Below the pieces are notes generated by a model that made no database searches, was not told the DNA's origin, and worked only from the letters and a program-made list of their open reading frames with translations. A stretch of 64,000 bases of DNA, taken from contig NZ_LQGV01000004.1 of the NCBI RefSeq assembly GCF_001620065.1, positions 124,001 to 188,000 of the forward strand. Direction: 5' to 3'. Positions 34,561-44,402 of the stretch are shown in pieces. This DNA comes from Microbacterium sp. TNHR37B. GTDB lineage: Bacteria > Actinomycetota > Actinomycetes > Actinomycetales > Microbacteriaceae. A program made the translations under genes and the position numbers. Every line of letters begins with the position of its first letter. The first letter of the stretch is position 1.

Positions 34561-35730
34561 ATGACGACTCTCGCCTTCCCCGACGGCTTCGCCTGGGGAG
34601 CAGCCACCGCCGGACACCAGATCGAGGGCGGAAACGTCAACAGCGACTGGTGGCCGCGCGAAGTGGCCGCCGACTCGCCGCTGGCAGAGCCCTCGGGAGA
34701 CGCCGCCGACAGCTACCACCGCTATCGCGAGGACATCTCGCTGCTGGCGGCGTCGGGCCTGAACACCTACCGCTTCTCGCTGGAGTGGTCGCGGATCGAG
34801 CCCGCCGAGGGCATGGTCTCCCATGCCGCCCTCGACCACTATCGTCGCGTCATCGACTGCTGCCTCGAGCTCGGCGTCGATCCGGCGATCACGATCTACC
34901 ACTTCACGACGCCGCAGTGGTTCGCCGTCGACGGCGGATGGCGCCACCCCGCATCGGTCGACCGCTTCGTCCGGTTCGTCGAGATCGTGCTGCCGCTCCT
35001 GCACGCCGCGTCGCACGTGTTCACGATCAACGAGCCGAACATCCTCGCGATGATCTTCGCGGGGAAGGGGAATCAGCAGATCCAGGCGGGCGCCCTTCCC
35101 GAGCCCGATCCCGTGGTCACCGAGCACGTGATCGCGGCGCACCGGCGCGCGGTCGAGCTCGTGCGGACCACCGGCCGTCCGGTGGGGTGGCCCGTCGCTC
35201 CGCAGCAGTTCTTCGCCGACCCGGGCGCCGAAGAGGTGCTGCGCGCGTATGCCTACCCTCGGGAGACCGTGTTCCTGGAGGCATCCCGCGGCGACGACTT
35301 CGTCGGGGTGCAGGCTTACACTCGCACGCGCGTCACGAAGGACGGACCGCTCCCCGCTCCGGACGACGTCGAACAGACCCTCACGGGCTGGGAGTACTAC
35401 CCGCCCGCGATCGCCGAGGCCGCGCGTCTCGCGCACGACGTGACGGGGCTCCCGGTCTACGTGTCGGAGAACGGCATCGCCACCGCCGATGACGCCCGGC
35501 GCATCGACTACACCCGCGACGCGCTCCGCGCTCTCCACGCGGAGATGACGGCGGGCCTGCCGCTCATCGGCTACCTGCACTGGTCGCTGCTCGACAACTA
35601 CGAGTGGGGCTCCTACACGCCGACGTTCGGGCTCATCGCCTGGGAGCGGGAGACCTTCGTCCGCCGTCCGAAGCCGAGCCTGGCGTGGCTGGGTGGAGTG
35701 GCGCGGGACAACGCCCTCAGGATCGACTGA
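34561..35730 (+). CDS. GH1 family beta-glucosidase
   Basis: A 389-residue glycoside hydrolase family 1 enzyme. It starts with the family signature FPDGFAWGAATAGHQIEGG, has the acid/base glutamate in FTINEPN (near residue 158) and the nucleophile in VYVSENGIAT (near residue 304), and ends with LLDNYEWGSYTPTFGLI. No signal peptide is present, so it cuts beta-glucosides in the cytoplasm after import. It is shorter than the usual 440-480 residues because several loops are trimmed, but both catalytic blocks are intact. The 3' end overlaps the convergent MFS gene by 14 bp. Confidence 0.92.
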   Translation: MTTLAFPDGFAWGAATAGHQIEGGNVNSDWWPREVAADSPLAEPSGDAADSYHRYREDISLLAASGLNTYRFSLEWSRIEPAEGMVSHAALDHYRRVIDCCLELGVDPAITIYHFTTPQWFAVDGGWRHPASVDRFVRFVEIVLPLLHAASHVFTINEPNILAMIFAGKGNQQIQAGALPEPDPVVTEHVIAAHRRAVELVRTTGRPVGWPVAPQQFFADPGAEEVLRAYAYPRETVFLEASRGDDFVGVQAYTRTRVTKDGPLPAPDDVEQTLTGWEYYPPAIAEAARLAHDVTGLPVYVSENGIATADDARRIDYTRDALRALHAEMTAGLPLIGYLHWSLLDNYEWGSYTPTFGLIAWERETFVRRPKPSLAWLGGVARDNALRID

Positions 35731-37363
35731 CCTCCGTCGCGCCGGGCCCGGGGGTGCTCGCTCCTCCGGGCGTTGCGGTCGCCGCGTCCGTCGCGTCGCG
35801 TCGGCGTCGCCCGAGCCCCGCGGTGGCCGCCAGGCCCACCGCGACGAACCCGGCCGCCGTGAAGGCCGACCAGCGGGTCCCCTCGGAGAACGCCTCGCGC
35901 GCCGCGGTGGCCGCTTCGGCCGTCGCGGGGTTCTGTTCCAGTCCCGAGATCGCCGCGCCCGCGCTGTCGACGACGGCACTGACGATGCCGTCGCGCTGCG
36001 CGGCGGGCACGCCCTGGTCGTCGAGCGCGGCGCCGAGCGTGCCCGCCGTCGTGGTGAAAAGCACGGTGCCGAGGATGGCGATGCCCAGCGCCGAGCCCAC
36101 CTGCCGAGCGGTCGACTGGGTGCCGGATCCCTGGCCGGACTGCGACACGGGCACGTCCTGGAGGATCACGCCGGTCAGCTGGGCCGTCGCCAGCCCCACG
36201 CCGACGCCGTAGACGAAGAGCCCCGGAAGCAGCAGGCCCCATGCGGTGTCCGGACCGATCACGGCGGCCACCGCGACGATTCCCACGATCTCTGCGAGAA
36301 GACCCGCCCGCACCACCGCGACGGGGGAGACCTTGCCGCTGAGGGCTCCCGCGATCCCGCTCGCCACGAAGGAGCCTCCCGCCAGCGCGAGGAGCACGAG
36401 CCCGGTCTGGAGCGCATCGAAGCCGAGCACGAACTGCAGCCACAGCGGCAGGGCGAGGATGAGCCCGAACTCGCCGAGGGCGACCACGAGCGCGGCGAGG
36501 TTTCCGGTGCGGAACGTGGCGATGCGGAAGAGGGACAGATCGAGGAGAGTCGAGCGGCCGCGTCGGCGCCGCGCGAGGGTCCAGGCCAGGAACGCGGCCA
36601 GCGCGATCGCCGAGATCGCGAACGCGATCGGCACGGGCGAGAGCGTCCACGTCCAGGTCCACGAGCCGAACTGCGGCTCCTTCTGTGTGAGCCACCATCC
36701 GTAGGTGCGACCCTCGATGAGCCCGAAGACGAGGGTGCCGAAGAGGATCACCGACAGGGCGGAGGCGACGACGTCGACGCGGCCGTAGCCCGGTTCCTTC
36801 GATTCCGCCACCGCCCAGAGAACGCCCACCACGATGATGACGCCGAGCGGGACGTTGATGCCGAACGCCCATCGCCAGGAGAACGCCGTCGTCAGCCAAC
36901 CGCCGAGGAGGGGCCCGACCGCCGCCATGCCGCCGATCGTGGATCCCCAGACGGCGAACGCGATGCCGCGTTCCCGCCCACGAAAGGTGGCGTTGAGGAG
37001 GGAGAGGGTGGTGGGGAGCATCATCGCGCCGCCGACTCCCTGCACGAGGCGCGCGCCGATGAGGAGCCCGCCGGTGGGGGCGAGTGCGGCCAGTACCGAG
37101 GCGAGCGCGAACAGGCCGACGCCGATCAGCAGCATCCGGCGGCGGCCGAAGCGGTCGCCGAGACTTCCGAACAACAGCAGCAGGGAGGCGAAGACGAGTG
37201 TGTAGGCCTCCTGCACCCATTGCACCTCGGTGGAGGTGATCCCGAGGTCATCGACGACGGCGGGGATGGCGACGTTGACGATGGTCGAGTCGACGATGAT
37301 GAGTGCGACGGCGAGGCTGATGAAGACCAGTCCGAACCATCGCCGCGATGTCAGATCCCTCAT
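35717..37363 (-). CDS. MFS transporter, DHA2 (14-TM) drug-export type
   Basis: A 548-residue transporter with about fourteen membrane segments. FISLAVALIIVDSTIVNVAIPAV (motif D1), FGSLGDRFGRRRMLLIG (motif A) and RLVQGVGGAMMLPTTLSLL (motif B) mark the DHA2 family of proton-driven exporters of drugs and lipophilic ions. Substrate unknown. The upstream region has an almost leaderless look: TAGATA stands only about a dozen bases before the ATG. Confidence 0.92.
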   Translation of the reverse strand: MRDLTSRRWFGLVFISLAVALIIVDSTIVNVAIPAVVDDLGITSTEVQWVQEAYTLVFASLLLLFGSLGDRFGRRRMLLIGVGLFALASVLAALAPTGGLLIGARLVQGVGGAMMLPTTLSLLNATFRGRERGIAFAVWGSTIGGMAAVGPLLGGWLTTAFSWRWAFGINVPLGVIIVVGVLWAVAESKEPGYGRVDVVASALSVILFGTLVFGLIEGRTYGWWLTQKEPQFGSWTWTWTLSPVPIAFAISAIALAAFLAWTLARRRRGRSTLLDLSLFRIATFRTGNLAALVVALGEFGLILALPLWLQFVLGFDALQTGLVLLALAGGSFVASGIAGALSGKVSPVAVVRAGLLAEIVGIVAVAAVIGPDTAWGLLLPGLFVYGVGVGLATAQLTGVILQDVPVSQSGQGSGTQSTARQVGSALGIAILGTVLFTTTAGTLGAALDDQGVPAAQRDGIVSAVVDSAGAAISGLEQNPATAEAATAAREAFSEGTRWSAFTAAGFVAVGLAATAGLGRRRRDATDAATATPGGASTPGPGATEVSRS

Positions 37364-37368
37364 GAATC

Positions 37369-37383
37369 GCTAGCTTATCTAGC
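37369..37383. promoter_or_regulatory. Dyad overlapping the MFS (DHA2) promoter
   Basis: GCTAG and CTAGC are inverted 5-bp arms separated by five bases, six bases upstream of the MFS start codon. On the minus strand the middle reads as a TAGATA-like -10 box. A bound repressor would block the transporter gene. No regulator gene is adjacent. Confidence 0.4.
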
Positions 37384-37450
37384 AAAGTGTGTATTGGCGA
37401 GAGGTCACCGTCTGCCGAGCGAGCGAGGGAGGCAGCCCTAGACTCGCGAC

Positions 37451-38314
37451 ATGGCGGCTACCGAGCGCACCTTCACCGACGCATACGGCATCGACATCTC
37501 CTTCGACGTGACCCCGGCTACGGCGACGCCACGCGGTGTGGTGCAGCTTCTCCACGGCGTCGGCGAGCACGCCGGCCGTTACACCGCGCTGACCGAGGCG
37601 CTCGCCGCCGCCGGATTCACGGTCTACGCCGACGACCATCGCGGTCACGGGCGCACCGGTATGGCCCAGCACGGCGGCGACGCCACGCGACTCGGACGCC
37701 TCGGCCCGGGCGGGCTGCGTGCCGCGGTCGCCGCCTGCGCGCAGCTGACCGGGATCATCCGCGACGAGAACCCCGGCCTTCCCCTCATCCTCATCGGACA
37801 CTCGTGGGGCTCGTTCCTCGCGCAGATGCTGCTCGACCGCACTCCCGAGGCCTACGACGCCGTGGTGCTGTCGGGGTCGGCCCTGCGGTGGCCCGGGTCT
37901 CTCAACTCCGGGGACCTCAACAAGCCCTGGCGGGGTGCCGGAGCCAACGGCACCGAGTGGCTCGCGAGCGATCCCGACGTGGGCACGGCGTTCCTCGCCG
38001 ACCCGCTCACGACCTCGACCCCGCTGCTGCGGCTGTTCGGTCCGATCGAGGCCGCGCGCCTGTTCGGCCGTCCCCGCAAGGACCTGGGGCGTGACGTCCC
38101 GATCCTCTTGATGGTCGGCCAGCTCGACACCGTGGGCGGTCCGCGCAGCGTCCACCGCCTCGCCGACGCCTACCGCACCCGCTCGCGCCTCACCGATGTG
38201 ACGACCCTCGTGTACCCGGGCGCTCGGCACGAGATCTTCAACGAGACGATGCAGGCCGAGGTCCGTGCCGATCTCCTCGCCTGGCTCGACGCACACGTCC
38301 CTTCCCGCGACTGA
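37451..38314 (+). CDS. Alpha/beta hydrolase (monoacylglycerol-lipase-like)
   Basis: A 287-residue hydrolase of the Hydrolase_4 type. The oxyanion motif VVQLLHGVGEHAGRY and YADDHRGHGRTG come first; the nucleophile serine is in LILIGHSWGSFLAQ, the aspartate in MVGQLDTVGG and the histidine in YPGARHEIFNE. These mark monoacylglycerol lipases and lysophospholipases. No signal peptide is present. It is divergent from the DHA2 transporter gene. Confidence 0.9.
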   Translation: MAATERTFTDAYGIDISFDVTPATATPRGVVQLLHGVGEHAGRYTALTEALAAAGFTVYADDHRGHGRTGMAQHGGDATRLGRLGPGGLRAAVAACAQLTGIIRDENPGLPLILIGHSWGSFLAQMLLDRTPEAYDAVVLSGSALRWPGSLNSGDLNKPWRGAGANGTEWLASDPDVGTAFLADPLTTSTPLLRLFGPIEAARLFGRPRKDLGRDVPILLMVGQLDTVGGPRSVHRLADAYRTRSRLTDVTTLVYPGARHEIFNETMQAEVRADLLAWLDAHVPSRD

Positions 38315-38358
38315 CCCGCGCGGTCGGTGCTCGCGCGTTCTTCCGTCCGCGCAGCCGA

Positions 38359-38439
38359 CACAACGGCGGATGCAGCGGTCGACACGCCGTGGCCGGGGAG
38401 GGGTGGCGCGGCGTGTCGGGGCGGCGGTCCGCCGTTGTG
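38359..38439. repeat. Two-step inverted repeat downstream of the hydrolase gene
   Basis: CACAACGGCGGA (38359-38370) pairs with TCCGCCGTTGTG (38428-38439), and inside it CGACACGCCG (38380-38389) pairs with CGGCGTGTCG (38409-38418). Both stems are perfect. It occupies the 240-bp gap before the lipoate-ligase-type gene, where I see no gene. It may be a terminator or a REP-like element. Confidence 0.7.
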
Positions 38440-38554
38440 GATGCGCCGGGCGCAAGCCGGGCGCACCCAGGGCACGCGCCGAGCACAAGAAGTGCACGCG
38501 TCCGTCCCGAGTCCGGCCCGAGCCCCGGCGGGCGGCGGGTCGTAGGCTGGAGGC

Positions 38555-39604
38555 GTGCACGGTGAGTACAAGGTTCCCGGGGGAAAGCTCGTGGTCGTCG
38601 ACCTCGAGGTGCGAGACGGCCGTATCGCCGACTTCCACCTCGCCGGGGACTTCTTCCTCGAACCCGACGATGCGCTGCTCGACATCGATCGCGCCGTCAC
38701 GGGCCTCCCCGTGGAGTCCGACGTCGCCACGATCGCGGCCGCCGTACGCGCGGCCCTCCCCGACGGCGCCCAGCTGCTGGGCTTCACACCGGAAGCGGTC
38801 GGTACCGCCGTCCGGCGCGCGCTCGTGGTCGCGCCCGGATGGAGCGACTTCGACTGGCAGGTCGTCCACGACCCGGCGGTCTCGCCGCGGATGAACCTCG
38901 CCCTCGACGAAGTGCTCACCGCACGCGTCGGCGACGGTCGTCGGACACCCACGCTCCGCATCTGGGAGTGGGACGAGTCGGCCGTCGTGATCGGCTCGTT
39001 CCAGTCGTATCGCAACGAGGTCGATCCCGAGGGTGCGGCCCGCCACGGCTTCGACGTCGTCCGCCGGATCTCCGGCGGCGGGGCGATGCTCATGGGGGCG
39101 GGCTCCATCGTCACCTACTCGCTCTACGTGCCGGCCTCCCTCGTGGCGGGGATGACCTTCGCCGATTCCTACGCGTTCCTCGACGACTGGGTGCTCCACG
39201 CGCTGCGGTCGCTCGGGATCGACGCCGTCTACCAGCCGCTCAACGACATCGCCTCGCCGCAGGGGAAGATCGGCGGCGCCGCCCAGAAGCGCCTCGCCAA
39301 CGGCGGGGTGCTCCACCACGCCACCCTCTCCTACGACATGGACGGCGACGTGCTCACCGACGTGCTCCGCATCGGCCGCGAGAAGCTGAGCGACAAGGGC
39401 ACCGTCTCGGCGGCCAAGCGCGTCGACCCTCTGCGTCGCCAGACCGGGCTCCCGCGCGAGGCGATCATCGAGCGCTTCATCGAGACTTTCTCGACCCTCT
39501 ACGGCGCCGAACCGGGCACGATCACCGCCGACGAGTACGCCGAGGCCGAGGCCCTCGTGGAGTCGAAGTTCGCCACCGACGCGTGGCTGCACCGCGTTCC
39601 GTGA
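38555..39604 (+). CDS. Lipoate--protein ligase family protein with N-terminal accessory domain
   Basis: A 349-residue protein. Residues 1-90 look like the lipoate-ligase C-terminal accessory domain (HGEYKVPGGKLVVVDLEVRDGRIADFHLAGDFF), here placed first. Residues from about 100 are the BPL/LplA/LipB catalytic domain: MNLALDEVL, TLRIWEWDESAVVIGSFQSYRNEV, RISGGGAMLM, with the conserved lysine near QGKIGGAAQKR. It would attach lipoyl or octanoyl groups to 2-oxoacid dehydrogenases or move them between carriers. The GTG at 38555 follows GGAGG. Its stop overlaps the methyltransferase start. Confidence 0.85.
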   Translation: MHGEYKVPGGKLVVVDLEVRDGRIADFHLAGDFFLEPDDALLDIDRAVTGLPVESDVATIAAAVRAALPDGAQLLGFTPEAVGTAVRRALVVAPGWSDFDWQVVHDPAVSPRMNLALDEVLTARVGDGRRTPTLRIWEWDESAVVIGSFQSYRNEVDPEGAARHGFDVVRRISGGGAMLMGAGSIVTYSLYVPASLVAGMTFADSYAFLDDWVLHALRSLGIDAVYQPLNDIASPQGKIGGAAQKRLANGGVLHHATLSYDMDGDVLTDVLRIGREKLSDKGTVSAAKRVDPLRRQTGLPREAIIERFIETFSTLYGAEPGTITADEYAEAEALVESKFATDAWLHRVP

Positions 39605-40563
39605 ATGAGGCCGCACCGGGAGCCGTCGAGATCCGGCACGGCGACAACCTCGAGATCGCCGCTCACCTTCCCGACGCCTCGTTCACCCTGATCTACCTGG
39701 ATCCGCCCTTCAACACCGGCCGCACGCAGGGCAAGGCCGTCGAGAGTGCCGTCCGTGACGCGTTCACTGCTCCGGAGATCCGGGGCCCCTCGGGTGCGGG
39801 GGCCCCGGAGATCCGGGCTTCGGGTGCCGGTGACGCCGCCGATCTCCGGAGAGATGAACAGCGGCCGGCCGCGACCGCCGCGACCGGGCCGGTCAAGGCG
39901 GGCTTCCGCGGCACGAGCTACGTCCGCACGTTCGGTGAGCGGCGCGAGTACGTCGACCGGTTCGACGACTACCGGGAGTTCCTCGCACCGCGGTTGCGAG
40001 AGGCCCACCGCCTCCTCGCCGCCGACGGCACGCTCTACGTGCACCTCGACTACCGCGAGGCGCACTACGTCAAAGTGATGCTCGACGACCTGTTCGGCCG
40101 CGACTGCTTTCTCAACGAGCTGATCTGGGCCTACGACTACGGCGCCAAGAGCCGCCGGCGCTGGCCGACCAAACACGACACGATCCTCGTCTACGTGAAG
40201 GACCCCTCGGCGTACTGGTTCGACTCCGACGCCGTCGATCGCGAGCCGTACATGGCTCCGGGCCTGGTCACCCCCGAGAAGGCGGCCCGCGGAAAGCTCC
40301 CGACCGACGTGTGGTGGCACACCATCGTCCCCACGAGCGGACGGGAGAAGACGGGCTACCCGACCCAGAAGCCCGAGGGGATCCTGCGCCGGATCGTCCA
40401 GGCCTCGAGCCGCCCGGGCGATCGCGTGCTCGACCTGTTCGCCGGAAGCGGGACGACCGGTGCGGTCGCCTCGGCACTCGGACGCGAGGCCGTCCTGGTG
40501 GACAGCAACCCGGAGGCCATCGCCGTGATGCGGCGCCGGATGCCGCACGCCGTCGTCGTCTGA
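39601..40563 (+). CDS. Site-specific DNA-methyltransferase (adenine N6 or cytosine N4), no restriction partner nearby
   Basis: A 320-residue amino-methyltransferase. The catalytic motif IV is DPPFNTGRTQG (near residue 33) and the AdoMet motif I, LDLFAGSGTTGAVASALG, is near the C terminus, i.e. the beta-type order. GYPTQKPEGILRRIV precedes motif I. Between motif IV and the next block sits a low-complexity insert of about 50 residues (residues 44-98) with a repeated PEIRGPSGAG-like unit. The GTG at 39601 overlaps the upstream stop. No endonuclease or specificity gene is adjacent, so it may be a solitary regulatory methylase. Confidence 0.88.
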   Translation: MNEAAPGAVEIRHGDNLEIAAHLPDASFTLIYLDPPFNTGRTQGKAVESAVRDAFTAPEIRGPSGAGAPEIRASGAGDAADLRRDEQRPAATAATGPVKAGFRGTSYVRTFGERREYVDRFDDYREFLAPRLREAHRLLAADGTLYVHLDYREAHYVKVMLDDLFGRDCFLNELIWAYDYGAKSRRRWPTKHDTILVYVKDPSAYWFDSDAVDREPYMAPGLVTPEKAARGKLPTDVWWHTIVPTSGREKTGYPTQKPEGILRRIVQASSRPGDRVLDLFAGSGTTGAVASALGREAVLVDSNPEAIAVMRRRMPHAVVV

Positions 40564-40578
40564 CGCGCTCGCGCCGGG

Positions 40579-41562
40579 TCAGAGCCCCAGAGTGCTGAGG
40601 GAGGTGTCGGCCGTCGCGAGTTGCGCGAGCAACGCCGTCCGCAGGAACTGCTCACCGTCCCGGTCGTCGCTGCGCCCGCGCGGCACCGCCTCGACGAGCA
40701 TGATCGCGGACAGATACGCCTGATAGAGCGCGAGGCGCGCGCAGACGTCGGGGGTGAACGACAGCGGCTCGGCCGCGGTCTCCGCGTATCCCTCCAAGAA
40801 GGGGAGATCGGCGGCCGGATCGGCGAACAGGCTCGTCGAGACGAGCTCTGCGAGCGGGTCGCCCCAGAACGCGCGCTCGCCGTCGATGAGCCCTTCGATC
40901 CTCGGCCCCGAGGCATCGCGCGTGATGAGCACGTTGCCGTCCCACAGGTCGAAATGCACGAGCACCGGCGTCTGCACGGCATCGAGCAGGGGCGCGGCGC
41001 GCTCGCACAGTCCGAGGATCTCGGCGGCGGGGAGGTCCACGTTCCAGATCGCGGCGTCGGCGAGGAGGGCGCGCCACATGAGGCCGAACGCATCCCGCCA
41101 CGTGTCGGCGCGGAGGAGATTGTGCGATCGCTGGTAGCCGAACGTGGTGCCCGTCACCGCGCGCATGCGTCCCACGAGTCGTCCCAGCTGCCGGCGCACC
41201 TGCGCGCGCTCGGCGTCGGGAAGCTCGATCGATACGAGCGACTCGCCGGGGACGAGCGTCATCGCGAACGCCGGCCGGCCGTCGGCGACGGTCTGGGCGA
41301 GGGCCTCCGGCACGGGGAGAACGGTCGCCGTGCGGGCGTAGAAGTCGAACTCGGCGGCGATGAGGTCGCTCTCGTAGGTGAGGAGGGGGACGTCGGCGGG
41401 AGGGCCGACCTTGAGGACGGCAGCGCGGCCGTCGCGGGCCGTCGCCGCGTGGACCACGGCGAAGGTCCCGCCCTCGAACGCGGCGCCGACCTCCGCGAGA
41501 TCGAGGTCGCGGCACAGCGCCTCGACGGTGGCGGGATCGAGGGGGATCTGGGTGGAGCTCAT
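40579..41562 (-). CDS. Aminoglycoside-phosphotransferase-fold kinase
   Basis: A 327-residue APH-fold protein with LVHFDLWDGNVLI (catalytic aspartate and asparagine) and GLIDGERAFWGDPLAEL (magnesium aspartate). The N-lobe lysine is in RAAVLKVGPP. Fructosamine kinases, choline kinases and antibiotic kinases share this fold, so the substrate is open and resistance should not be assumed. It is the last gene of a minus-strand run with ydcF and a hydrolase. Confidence 0.83.
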   Translation of the reverse strand: MSSTQIPLDPATVEALCRDLDLAEVGAAFEGGTFAVVHAATARDGRAAVLKVGPPADVPLLTYESDLIAAEFDFYARTATVLPVPEALAQTVADGRPAFAMTLVPGESLVSIELPDAERAQVRRQLGRLVGRMRAVTGTTFGYQRSHNLLRADTWRDAFGLMWRALLADAAIWNVDLPAAEILGLCERAAPLLDAVQTPVLVHFDLWDGNVLITRDASGPRIEGLIDGERAFWGDPLAELVSTSLFADPAADLPFLEGYAETAAEPLSFTPDVCARLALYQAYLSAIMLVEAVPRGRSDDRDGEQFLRTALLAQLATADTSLSTLGL

Positions 41563-41600
41563 GCGGCGTGCTCCGTCGGGTCGGGCAGCATGTCCTCATG

Positions 41601-43150
<1,550 letters not shown>

Positions 43151-43205
43151 CTACGACCCCGCCGCGAGAGACGCCAGAGGGTGATACCCCTCGGTCAGTC
43201 GTTGT

Positions 43206-44402
43206 TCACGAGGCGGTCGCGCGGGCGGCGTCGCGGGCGGCGCCGGACGAAGGACGCACCGTGAACACGTGCGGCGCGGCGTACCCCGCCTCGGCGAACG
43301 CGCGCTCGACGACCGCGGTGACGTGCGGAACCAGCTCGTGAGCCACGAGCGCGATCGCGGCGCCGCCGAAGCCGCCTCCCGTCATCCGCGCGCCGATCGC
43401 GCCGGCGTTGCGGGCCGTGTCGACGGCGAGATCCAGCTCGGGCACCGAGATCTCGAAGTCGTCGCGCATGGAGACGTGGGAGGCATCGAGCAGGCCTCCG
43501 ATCGAGCGCGGACCCTGCGCGCGCAGGGAGGCCACGGCGTCCAGGACCCGCTGGTTCTCGGTGACCACGTGGCGCACGCGGCGGAAGGTGACGTCGTCCA
43601 TCAGCGTCTTGGCGCGCGGGAGGTCGGTGACGGCGAGGTCGCGGAGCGCCCGCACACCCATGATCTCCGCGCCGCGCTCGCATGCGGCCCGGCGCTCGCC
43701 GTAGCCGCCCGTCGAGTGCGCGTGGGTGACGCGAGTGTCCATGACGAGCAGGTCCAGACCCGCGTCGGAGAAGCCGAGGTGCACGATCTCGGTGTCCAGC
43801 GAGCGGCAGTCGAGAAAGACCCCGGCATCGGGCTCGCCGAGCATCGACGCCATCTGGTCCATGATCCCGGTGGGTGCTCCCACCGCGTCGTTCTCGGCGC
43901 GGCGGCCCACCCGAGCCAGGGCGACACGGTCGAGCCCGAGCCCCCACACCTCGTCGAGGGCGACGGCGGTCGCGCCTTCGATCGCGGCGGAGGACGACAG
44001 TCCCGCCCCCACCGGAACGTCGGAGGCGATCGCGAGATCGACGCCCACGACGGCGGTGCCGGTCTCCCGCGCGCTCTCCAGGAGCGCCCACGCGACGCCG
44101 AGGGGGTAGCGGGCCCACTCGATGATCTCGTCGCGGCGAGCGGGGAAGAGCTCGGACAGGGCGGACAGCTCGACCTCGACGGGCGTGGGGTCGAAGCTCG
44201 ACACGACGCGGATCCGGCGGTCGTCGCGGGGTGCGAGCGCGAGGTGCGTGCGGTGCTCGATCGCGAAGGGGAAGACGAATCCGTCGTTGTAGTCGGTGTG
44301 CTCGCCGATCAGGTTGACCCGTCCGGGGGCCGACCAGGTGCCCGCCGCGGGTGCGTCGGTGAGGGTCCGGAGAAGGGAGAGGGCGGTGTCGGCGGCGGTC
44401 AC
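43206..44402 (-). CDS. galK: Galactokinase
   Basis: A 398-residue GHMP kinase that makes galactose-1-phosphate. The signature APGRVNLIGEHTDYNDGFVFP is near residue 24, VPVGAGLSSSAAIEGA is the ATP loop, and ARMTGGGFGGAAIAL is the third GHMP motif. The GTG at 44402 overlaps the galT stop (GTGA), so galT and galK are coupled. The first residues before it belong only to a longer overlapping frame. Confidence 0.95.
   Translation of the reverse strand: MTAADTALSLLRTLTDAPAAGTWSAPGRVNLIGEHTDYNDGFVFPFAIEHRTHLALAPRDDRRIRVVSSFDPTPVEVELSALSELFPARRDEIIEWARYPLGVAWALLESARETGTAVVGVDLAIASDVPVGAGLSSSAAIEGATAVALDEVWGLGLDRVALARVGRRAENDAVGAPTGIMDQMASMLGEPDAGVFLDCRSLDTEIVHLGFSDAGLDLLVMDTRVTHAHSTGGYGERRAACERGAEIMGVRALRDLAVTDLPRAKTLMDDVTFRRVRHVVTENQRVLDAVASLRAQGPRSIGGLLDASHVSMRDDFEISVPELDLAVDTARNAGAIGARMTGGGFGGAAIALVAHELVPHVTAVVERAFAEAGYAAPHVFTVRPSSGAARDAARATAS

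Noticed and set aside
40579-41562. Antibiotic resistance kinase
   Set aside because: The APH fold alone does not show drug phosphorylation and the context is metabolic.
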